From an uncultured Kiritimatiellota bacterium (GTDB lineage: Bacteria > Verrucomicrobiota > Kiritimatiellia > RFP12 > UBA1067): a DNA stretch of 64,000 nt. A program made the position numbers and the translations under genes. The notes under the pieces were generated by a model. It worked only from the letters and a program-made list of their open reading frames with translations. It did no database searches and was not told the origin of the DNA. The stretch lies in the NCBI GenBank assembly GCA_934635385.1, contig CAKTZI010000022.1, forward strand, positions 1-64,000, given 5' to 3'. Below are positions 7,645 to 16,000 of this stretch, one piece after another (position 1 is the first letter of the stretch; each line of letters begins with the position of its first letter).

Positions 7645-9274
7645 TGACGATTAACTCAAACAATTTGTACGCGTAATAGTATGACAGGTTTTTAATGTCA
7701 GAATGTTCCCAGAGTCTTGTGTCGCCCTTCATCTTCTCATTCGGCCATACGTCTTTGTGTGTCATCAGACTATGGTAGTTGACGTTCGCCTTGACGCCTC
7801 CAATCTCGTTCGCGCCTGCCGCAAAGGTCGTCGCGGGGATGCCGTCGGCGAGGATGCGAGGAAGGACGTCCGCCACCTGCGACTCCGTCACCGCGTTTGT
7901 CGTGTGCAGCCACCTGTCCGCAAACGGGCTGAACGGTGGGGATGTCTTCATCTCGTCCGGCGTGAACGCCGTCTTCAGCAGCTCGTCCTTCGACAGGGGA
8001 ACGGTGTGCTGCTGGTTGAACCACCAGCCGGCCTCGCTCGCGACGCGCGGCATGAAGGACAGCGTTCCCGTGCCCTTCAGCAGTTCCTGCGCCGACCACG
8101 CGCTGCCCAGCCCGGACGTCACGTTCGCGAGCACGTCCTCGGTCGGCGAATGGCAGTTCACGGCATTCGCAAGGTTCGCGTAGCGCCCGCGCCATGTCAA
8201 CGCACAACGACCGTCGTCCGATCCGAACAGCTTATGCCAGTCGGACGAACGGAAACCGTCTGGATATCGCCTCCATGCGATCGGCGTCATGCCGCTCCAT
8301 TCGTCCGTTTCCGCGTCATACGCCTCGGCCGGCACGGCGGCGTTGAGCATATAGTACTTGGAGTAGGCGAGAGAATGGTACTTGCACGCCTCCGACGTCA
8401 GCACGTTCCCAAGCGAATGGGCCAGCATGACCTTCTCGCCGGGCAATGCGTTCGCCAGCTCCGCCAACGCCGGCGCCGTCTTGAGCGCATGGACGACGTT
8501 GGCCCAGTAGTTCGGCGCGAAGCCGGCGAACTGGCTGTAGTCCCCGCGCCAGTCCACGGCGGTGAACCGAGACCGCGAGCCGGCCCACCAGAGCCGCTTG
8601 AACATCGCGCGCGCCCAGAGGCGGGACGCCGCCGCGTTCACGTTGTAGCCGTGCACGAAGACGAAGTGCCGCCCGTCCGTCTCGCCGTCCGGCAGGTTCG
8701 GCGGCTCGCCGGGCGCGGACGGCGCGAAGCCCCCGCCCGCCTCCGCGCCGCGCAGGTCCGCGTAGCGGTAGAGGCCGTCCACGGACGTGATCGAGACGGG
8801 CAGCCGCTCGCGGTAGACCTCCCTGTCGCCGAGCGAGACGACGACCTCCGGCCCCGACCAGGCGTCGACCGGACGCGCCGCCTCGAACGCGAGGGCGACG
8901 GGCCGCGACAGCGGGCGTCCGGCCAGGTCTCCGAGGTCAAGCCCGCCGGAGCCGAGCGGCGTCAGCGCCGCCGCCTCCAGCGGCTCGCCGTCCGCCGTGA
9001 AGACGGGCGCCGACGCGAGGCCGAGGACGTTCCCGGACGAGAAGCCCTCGCCGAGGACGCAGAAACGCAGGCCCTCCGCCCCCGCGCGCAGGCGGAAGGT
9101 CGCCGCCCGCCCCCACACCCGGCGGAACGGCGAGACGTCGATCTCGACGGGGAAGAGGTTCACGAGGTCGAGCTTCCCGTTCACCTCCAGGTCTTGGGCG
9201 TTCGGCGTCGCATCGGCGACCTGCCCCACGAAGTCGCCCTTGTCGCAGTCCTCGTTCGTGCCCAAAAGAATCAT
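7634..9274 (-). CDS. Module hydrolase, copy 2, 5'-truncated but with alpha/beta-hydrolase core
   Basis: 546 residues, aligning with about the last 560 of the large hydrolase at 13030-17709. It has FVHGYNVNA near residue 207 and LAHSLGN near residue 285, the oxyanion and nucleophile-elbow motifs of an alpha/beta-hydrolase (DUF900/lipase-like). It also has SPTEDVLAN and the terminal HSDIKNLSYYYAYKLFELI. The product begins abruptly (MILLGTNEDCDKGDF) inside a region that is internal in the full-length copy, with no signal peptide, so it is probably a 5'-deleted gene. Its ATG overlaps the TGA of the upstream R-M gene (ATGA), so it may still be translated by coupling. Lipid or ester hydrolysis is inferred from fold only. 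Confidence 0.7.
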   Translation of the reverse strand: MILLGTNEDCDKGDFVGQVADATPNAQDLEVNGKLDLVNLFPVEIDVSPFRRVWGRAATFRLRAGAEGLRFCVLGEGFSSGNVLGLASAPVFTADGEPLEAAALTPLGSGGLDLGDLAGRPLSRPVALAFEAARPVDAWSGPEVVVSLGDREVYRERLPVSITSVDGLYRYADLRGAEAGGGFAPSAPGEPPNLPDGETDGRHFVFVHGYNVNAAASRLWARAMFKRLWWAGSRSRFTAVDWRGDYSQFAGFAPNYWANVVHALKTAPALAELANALPGEKVMLAHSLGNVLTSEACKYHSLAYSKYYMLNAAVPAEAYDAETDEWSGMTPIAWRRYPDGFRSSDWHKLFGSDDGRCALTWRGRYANLANAVNCHSPTEDVLANVTSGLGSAWSAQELLKGTGTLSFMPRVASEAGWWFNQQHTVPLSKDELLKTAFTPDEMKTSPPFSPFADRWLHTTNAVTESQVADVLPRILADGIPATTFAAGANEIGGVKANVNYHSLMTHKDVWPNEKMKGDTRLWEHSDIKNLSYYYAYKLFELIVNEK

Positions 9275-11832
9275 CCTTCGGGTGTTTGTGGCGCCCCTGT
9301 TGTGCTTGCAATCATGTCAAAGCCACTGTTGCGAACCGCTTTCTCAAACGCCGTCTTGGCCTGTGCCACGGACTCAAAATAACGTCTGAACGCCGCAGAG
9401 TGGTCATTCGCCCATTCCTTCGACGACGGCATCGGCAAAACAATCTCGCGGTAGCGGTCGCCGCAATCTTCACGGTTGGTCTGCATCAGAACAATCCTGC
9501 GCCATTGCTCACGCACGGCTCGGAGGCAAAGTGCCCAAAACAGATAGAACGGATCAATTAGGGTGTCGTCTACGACCCGAAAGACGAACATCTCCTTTGT
9601 CAGAACAACGTCCTCCTCCCCCGGCATGACGATCGCGAACTCACCTATGTTGCTGCTCGCCCGGTTTGGCGTAAGTATGTCCCAAGCCACGAGGCCGCTC
9701 GTCCGGCCATGCCAGAACTTTTCGGCCACTTGGCGAGGAACCATGTTAGTCGGATTGATGTTCATGCGCAAGGCGCGGATGTCTGAGACCTTGATGTATG
9801 GGACAGAACCTGTCCTTTGGTCATTTCCCGGACTTCCATGCCCAGTCCGAACAGAAACCACCTTTCGATCGATCAGCTCACCAAGCGATACGCCCCGGAC
9901 ACGAAAGGTCTTCAGAAACCGCTCTATCGGTGCATTGTAGCGCGTATCAAAATACGTCGGCACCAAAACGCCTTTCCCGAATGCGAGATCAGCATGAACG
10001 TCAAACCTCGCCGGGAAAGACTTTCTCGACTGCGCAAACTGGTCTGCCGCCTCAATCAGCTCGTTGTCTATGTCCGTCTTGCTTTTCTCGCCCGTGACCG
10101 CATCTATCTTGAACCGATCCTTGCCATCCTTGTAAATGCCGCACGTCTTCGGATTGAGAAACGGAATTGAATAGCGGAGTTCGACATTCATGCCCCCTGT
10201 CTTAGGATGCTTGCGGAACACATAGAAGTTCGTCTTGGCGCGACAGAATCCCTGAAACGCCTCCATTGGGACATTTGCCACAACCTCGACTTTGAGCCTC
10301 GTCTTTATCCACTCCAGAACAAAGCGATAGTTCGTCGAAAAGAAGTACGTTTCGGGCAGGACGATCCCAATGCGCCCGTTGTCCTTCACGAGATCATAGG
10401 CTCGCTCAAGAAAGAGCAATCCTATCTCCAGATCCCGATAGGTGCCGTCCTCATTCTGCGCAATGGTCAAGCCTGACAGGCGACAGTCCTTGGCGCTGAC
10501 TTTCAGGTTCTTCCCGAAAGGAGGATTCGTGAGGACGACACTAAACCTCCCGTTGGCAAACGGCGTGACAAGATGTGGGAATTCCTCTTTCCACTTGTGT
10601 GTGCGCACCGAGTCTCCACGGGCGCAATGAGCGGAACCATCGCCCGCAATCTGCATGATGGCCTTCGTCAACTTGAGGCCGACGGCATCCTTCTCGATTC
10701 CGTACAAATGCGTCTGCGCCCACTTGGTCAGGTCTATGTCCTTGATGCGCGGAAACTTACGACGCATCTCAAGCATGGACTGGACAAGAAAACCTCCCGT
10801 TCCGCATGCGGGATCGATTACGATATCAGACATCTGCAAGTCCATCAGCCGAACGCCCGCCTCAATGACGGTCTGCGGCGTGAAATACTGTCCCTCACCT
10901 TGCTTCAGGGCTTCGCTGCGCAAAACCTGAAAGGCCAGAGAGACAGACCGAACCCCCATGTCAAGAAGCCGTAGTCCGGCAAGAGCCTCGACGCTATAGG
11001 CAATCGTCTCGTCAGACAATCGCAAATGCCTGTCGTTTGCCGTCGTAAAGGTTTCGGGATAGACATTGACCAAGTCGTCAAACTCCCTACGAATCTCGTT
11101 TGCGGTTTTCGCAGGCGATTCTCGCTGGCGGAAGAACAATGGCTCGTCGGGCGTCATCCGTCCGCGCTTGTCGTTTTCGAGCTTGACCAACAACAGGTTG
11201 CAAAGCTGGTCAAGCTGATCCTCTCGTCTCGTCACGATTGCATCATGGGCCACGACCTTATCCAGAATGTCCGCGACAATCGTCCTGAAGAGCTGCTCGG
11301 TCGGTGCCGTCAGGTTGCGATAGCAAAGAACCTGCGAATCCGGAGCAATCGCTTCACCGGGACGCGGCAGATTCCGCACGGCTCGACGCCGCATGATTGC
11401 GCTGCCGTCTTTTGCACGGTAGAGGAACACGCCCTCGGCATTCGGGTCGGCGTTATTCACCCAGACGCCGAGACTGGCGTGCGGCTCTCCCACATAATAG
11501 GCCTCCATCTGCGAAACGCCCGACTCTTCGGTTGGCTGCTTGCATTCAATCACAAAAAGGACATGAGCTGGGTCTCCCACGAATTCTGCAGAATCAAAGA
11601 CCGCGATATCAACGGGGAAGCCTGAAAAGGAGCGCCCTTTCTCACGTTTTGTCGCTTCAGAAGGCGCCTTTGGAATTCGCCACTCCTTCTTGCCAAACAC
11701 CATCTGCTCCAGTTTCCAGCCAATTGACGCCAAGTAAACGACAAGAGGCCCTGTCACCTTCTGCTGTTCTGGAATGTCCTTCAACAAGGCGGATATCCTT
11801 TTCGACACTTCGACTTTGGCGCGAGCCGTCAT
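9271..11832 (-). CDS. Fused restriction-modification protein: nuclease-like N domain, N6-adenine methylase, specificity region
   Basis: 853 residues. Residues ~1-130 resemble a type I HsdR N-terminal/PD-(D/E)XK domain: PVDIAVFDS then VLFVIECKQP gives the D...ExK pattern. The centre is an N-6 DNA methylase with DPACGTGGFL near residue 345 (SAM binding) and VLTNPPFGKN near 440 (catalysis). The C-terminal ~250 residues look like a target-recognition domain (GSVPYIKVSDIRALRMN, NRASSNIG). No helicase/translocase motif is seen, so it fits a type IIG-like enzyme rather than classical type I. It has its own -10 box and an AAAGGA ribosome site. It sits between two copies of the hydrolase/partner module. 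Confidence 0.82.
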   Translation of the reverse strand: MTARAKVEVSKRISALLKDIPEQQKVTGPLVVYLASIGWKLEQMVFGKKEWRIPKAPSEATKREKGRSFSGFPVDIAVFDSAEFVGDPAHVLFVIECKQPTEESGVSQMEAYYVGEPHASLGVWVNNADPNAEGVFLYRAKDGSAIMRRRAVRNLPRPGEAIAPDSQVLCYRNLTAPTEQLFRTIVADILDKVVAHDAIVTRREDQLDQLCNLLLVKLENDKRGRMTPDEPLFFRQRESPAKTANEIRREFDDLVNVYPETFTTANDRHLRLSDETIAYSVEALAGLRLLDMGVRSVSLAFQVLRSEALKQGEGQYFTPQTVIEAGVRLMDLQMSDIVIDPACGTGGFLVQSMLEMRRKFPRIKDIDLTKWAQTHLYGIEKDAVGLKLTKAIMQIAGDGSAHCARGDSVRTHKWKEEFPHLVTPFANGRFSVVLTNPPFGKNLKVSAKDCRLSGLTIAQNEDGTYRDLEIGLLFLERAYDLVKDNGRIGIVLPETYFFSTNYRFVLEWIKTRLKVEVVANVPMEAFQGFCRAKTNFYVFRKHPKTGGMNVELRYSIPFLNPKTCGIYKDGKDRFKIDAVTGEKSKTDIDNELIEAADQFAQSRKSFPARFDVHADLAFGKGVLVPTYFDTRYNAPIERFLKTFRVRGVSLGELIDRKVVSVRTGHGSPGNDQRTGSVPYIKVSDIRALRMNINPTNMVPRQVAEKFWHGRTSGLVAWDILTPNRASSNIGEFAIVMPGEEDVVLTKEMFVFRVVDDTLIDPFYLFWALCLRAVREQWRRIVLMQTNREDCGDRYREIVLPMPSSKEWANDHSAAFRRYFESVAQAKTAFEKAVRNSGFDMIASTTGAPQTPEG

Positions 11833-11858
11833 ACCACTATTCCTTTCGTTTTCTGCAC

Positions 11859-11864
11859 ATTATA
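11859..11864 (-). promoter_or_regulatory. -10 box upstream of the fused R-M gene
   Basis: TATAAT on the minus strand, 26 nt upstream of the ATG at 11832, with an AAAGGA ribosome site between. The -35 is weak. The 172-bp gap 11833-12004 holds nothing else I can identify. Confidence 0.45.
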
Positions 11865-12004
11865 CCATCTTTACTGCTGCGACATGGACTCGCGCTTCGG
11901 CATCATTGCGCAATGCCTTGTCAAATGCTGCCGAAGGTCGCGCCACTGACGAGGCTGCCGCCAACAGCGACGCAGAAAAACAAGACAAATATAACCAAAC
12001 GCTG

Positions 12005-13033
12005 TCACTCATCACCAAGAGTTTCCTTTTTTGCCTTTGCAGAAGAGGCACAACCGTAAGGAGGACGTCGTATATTTTTCAAAAAATCAACCGTTCGTTG
12101 ATCCTCCAAGTTTATTTCATTGTCTTTGACATTCAGAAACACGCCTGAAATCTTTACGCCACCTGCATCTGCGAATTGCCACGGGCCATACAATTTCCCA
12201 TAACGAGCAGAGCGTAATCTTCCATCTGAATCGACCTGAGTACGAATTCTGAACACGAGATAATCATCCGCACCAAGAGTTCTATCTACGTGGTTCCCAT
12301 TCTCATCTCGTGAATAGCGATAGATGAATTTTGAGGAATACACGGCATTCGTATCTGCCTCATAGGCACTCACCATTCCCGAACGCAAGTCTTTTTTCAT
12401 CTGATAGGCACCAGCATAAGGAGAATTCGTAAAAGACACCTCCATCTCGCAATCCCAGTCGCTCGCGCTCCGCTCGTCTAAGGTGAATTTCAACAAGACA
12501 TCTGCATGAACACCTTCCCCATGCGGAGAAATAAACGCATGACGTTCAAGATCAAATCCAAGCCATTCCCCCCAAGCGGGCACCTTCCGCTGCCTTGGAC
12601 GAGTCGGCCCTAACATCATGTGCGGATTCCGTATGCGCTTCAAGACCAGTGTTCGTTCCTCCCCATAAGGTTGCCATCTTCCATTGAAGACTTTGTGAAC
12701 TGGCGACTCCAAATATCGAACCTCGTCATGCGCATGATAATAGCCGACCTTATCAACACCAACAGCGAAGCGTTCGTTGACACGATGAGCAACCTCAAAT
12801 ACACCATTGGAGCCAGACCTCTCCGACCACTCTGCATTGTCTTCAGCTCTCCCATATGAACGAAAGCACACACGCACCCATGCATCGGGAACTGGGAGGC
12901 CTTCATCATCAATGACTTTATAAACATATCTGGCCTCTGCTCCATGACGAATGGCCAGCCGATAAGCTGTTGTCACCTCAGAACAACAAGGCAGAATGCC
13001 CATACATAAAACAAGCATGAAAAATTCTCTCAT
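12005..13033 (-). CDS. Secreted beta-sandwich partner protein, module copy 3
   Basis: 342 residues, the most divergent of the three partner proteins. The N-terminus (MREFFMLVLCMGILPCCSE) is a short signal peptide whose Cys pair could be a poor lipobox. It is followed by the same small beta-sandwich (YKVIDDEGLPVPDAWVRVCF). Shared middle motifs are the NGRWQPYGEERTLVLKRIRNPHMML segment (compare WQPDNLV.TIRLQRVEHPIPL) and, near the end, the KLYGPWQFADAGG segment. Its ATG overlaps the stop of the large hydrolase (ATGA), preceded by AAGGAG inside the hydrolase gene, so the pair should be translationally coupled. Function is unknown. Confidence 0.7.
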   Translation of the reverse strand: MREFFMLVLCMGILPCCSEVTTAYRLAIRHGAEARYVYKVIDDEGLPVPDAWVRVCFRSYGRAEDNAEWSERSGSNGVFEVAHRVNERFAVGVDKVGYYHAHDEVRYLESPVHKVFNGRWQPYGEERTLVLKRIRNPHMMLGPTRPRQRKVPAWGEWLGFDLERHAFISPHGEGVHADVLLKFTLDERSASDWDCEMEVSFTNSPYAGAYQMKKDLRSGMVSAYEADTNAVYSSKFIYRYSRDENGNHVDRTLGADDYLVFRIRTQVDSDGRLRSARYGKLYGPWQFADAGGVKISGVFLNVKDNEINLEDQRTVDFLKNIRRPPYGCASSAKAKKETLGDE

Positions 13034-16000
13034 TTCAAGTCTCCTTTTTCTGTGACAAGTTCTTCAAAGAGTGGCCAGACATAAAAATACGCCATGTCCT
13101 TCATGTCAGAATGCTTCCATGTCATAGCGTCATTTTCCACTCGCCCCCACCCATTGCGATAATCAAAAGCCTCGTTCAAGTTGTGGTTTTCCACGCGCCT
13201 TCCCATGATTGGACTTCCCCCAACAGGACTCGACACGGCCGGCACGTACTTGGCGAGGGCGTACATCACCTCGTCCTCCGCCACATCCGGGGAAAGCATC
13301 GGCCCGTAGCCACGGTTGAAGACGGGACTGTTCGTCACCGAGCCGTCGGCGACCATCTCCGCAGCCTCGGCGGCGGTGTAGCGGTAGTCGAACCCCGCGA
13401 TCCGCCAAGTGTGGAACCCCCAGCCGCCGTGCGCCGTCCCGGCGACGAAGCGGCCTCCCTTGCTCGTCTCCTGCTTCTGCCAGGCGTAGCTCGCCGTCGA
13501 GTCCAGCATCCCCTCCAGCAGCCACGGCGGGTTCGGCGTCTCGTGGAAGACCTCGTCTCCGGTCGAGTAGTAGCTGCAGACCTCGTCCGCATTGCCGAGC
13601 GCATCCGAATAGCGGTCGACCCATCCGAGCCGGGCGCGTGCGTCTTCCGGCGCGTCCGCAAACCACCTGTGCCAGTTCGCCGCCCACGCGCGCGGGTCGT
13701 ACGTCCGCCATTCCTCCGGCACGTACCGCTCGCGGACGCCCTGTCCGGCGTCCTGCAGCGTCCCGTCGACGGCCTCTCCGGCGACCGCCGCGTTGAACAT
13801 GAAATATTTCCCGACCCGCAGCCCCTGTTTCAGCGCCTCGCACGCGACCATGTTGCCGAGCGACTGCGCCATCAGCACGCGCCGCGACGGGTCGGGCTGT
13901 TCGCGCTCCACGAGCCGCCGCAGCGCGTCGCCGGTCTTCAGCGCATGGCAGACGTCCTGATGGTAGTGGAGTCCGTTCGCCCAGTCGCCCGTCCAGTGGT
14001 GGTTGCCGTTCCACGTCACCATGCTGAACCGGGCGCGCGACCCCGCGAGCCAGAGCCGCTTGAAGAGGACGTCGCCCCAGGATCGGGCGTCGGCCTCGTC
14101 CACGTTGAACCCGTGCATGAAGAAGACGTCGAGGTCCCGCTCGTCCGGCAGGGGCGTCACCCACGGACGGGACGGAAGCCCGAACGCGCCGCGCGCGAAC
14201 CCCTCGGCTCCGCGAAGGCTGTAGAAGCGGTACATGTCCCGAACCGAACGGATGTCCATCGGGAGGACGTGCGAGTAGACGACCCTATCCCCGACGCGCA
14301 CCTCGGCGACGAGCGAGACGCCGGCGCGCGTCGCCTCGCAGAGCATCACGCCGGACTTCGGCGAGAGGCGCGAGAAGTCCGCGTGCGCGAACGCGCGCCC
14401 CTCCGGCGGCAGCGCCACGAGCGGGGCCGTCGCGAGCGCGTCGCCGTCCAGCGTCACGCGCGGCGCGGTCTGGACGGAGCCCGCCTCGCTCCACGGCACG
14501 TCCGCGAGGCAGTAGTTGAACGAGTCCGCCGAGACGGGGCGGACGACGCAGGTCGCGTGGCGCCCCCACGCCGACCTGAACGCCGAGAAGTCCAGCGCGA
14601 CGGGGAAAAGGTTCACGAGGTCGAACGTGCCGTTCACCCGGAGGTCGTCCGCGTTCCGCGAGCCGTCGGCGGAAGCCCCGATGTAGTCGCCCTTGAACGT
14701 GTCGCCGTTGAACCAGTAGCAGAAGGGTTGACCCGCGAGCCACGCGGCGACGTCGGCCTCGTCGATCCGCCCGTCGCGGTTGAAGTCCGCCATGACCGGC
14801 GGGTTGACCGCCGTGAGCCGCTGGCGGGCGACGTCCTCGACGAACCGGCCGCCGAACACGCCCCAGTAGCGGAAGGCGAGCGTCGCCGCGCCGGGGGCGG
14901 ACGCCGTGACGAAGACCCGCGTCCGCGAGGTCTCGGCGTCCGTCGCGCCCCCGACGAGCCGCCGCCACGCGGCAAGCGAGACGTCCAGCGGCCCGCCGTC
15001 CGAGGACGCGAGCGGACGGTAGGCGTTTGAGGACGGGCTCCACACCCAGAGCGCGAACGGCGCGGACGCCTCCTCGAAGCCGACGCGGACGTTCCCGCCG
15101 TCGAGCCCCACGGCCGTCACGAGATCCAGCTCGGCGGCCTCGGCGGCGTTCGTCGCGACGGGGATGGGAAGGCCGAAGCCGTCGTTCAGGGCATCGAGCG
15201 CGGCGAGGTCGACGCCCGCGCGGCGGACGCCGACGCCGAGGACGGTGTACGCGCCGTCGAGGCACACCGTCCCGTTCGTCGCGAACGACACGAAGGCGTC
15301 GCCGACGGCACGGCTCGGACGCACCCCCGCGAGGCGCACGTCCACCGTCTCGGCCGCGCTCTTGAAGTCGAGGCCATTGGCGTCAACTATCTTCAGGCGG
15401 TCGGACTGGTAGACGACGGCGACCCTGTTCGTCGCGTGTCCGGGACACGGACAGCAGCGCGGCGCGTCGGCGTCCGGGACCTCCAGCCGGATCGGCGGCG
15501 TGTAGAGAAGCGGCTCACGGATCTTCAGGACGCCGGAGAGGTGCGGCCAGTTCGTGACGGCGGCCTCGTAGTCGCCGGGCTGCGGCACTTCCTCCTCTTC
15601 GTCGGACGGCTCGTCGGGCCCCCTGTCCTCGTCCGCGTCCGAATGGCGGCAATTGCCGCAGCAGGTGCCGTCACGCGAACACAGATCCCAAAGGCAGTGC
15701 CAGCAGGACTCCCGCTCGTCGTCCACGGACACGCCGCCATAGCGTCCGCCGTCTTCGTCGACATCCTCCGGCGGAGGCGGGCAGAACCGCGCCGTCTGCG
15801 CGTAGGTCGTCTGCCCGAAGAGGTAGTCGGGGTGCGCGAGCGTGTAGGAAACGGGCGTCGTCGTGCGTCCGTCGAAGCTGCCTGTCAGCAGGGCGGCGCG
15901 CGGCGGACGGCTCTCGACTGTGACGGCGCCGGACGCCGCCCACGTGCAGGTGAGGGCGGAGGCGCCCGCGCCGACGGGCAGCGTCACCTCCTTCTGCCGC

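Noticed and set aside
9271..11832. Classical type I HsdM subunit
   Set aside because: N-terminal ECK nuclease-like domain and C-terminal recognition region are on the same chain, and no separate hsdR/hsdS is nearby.
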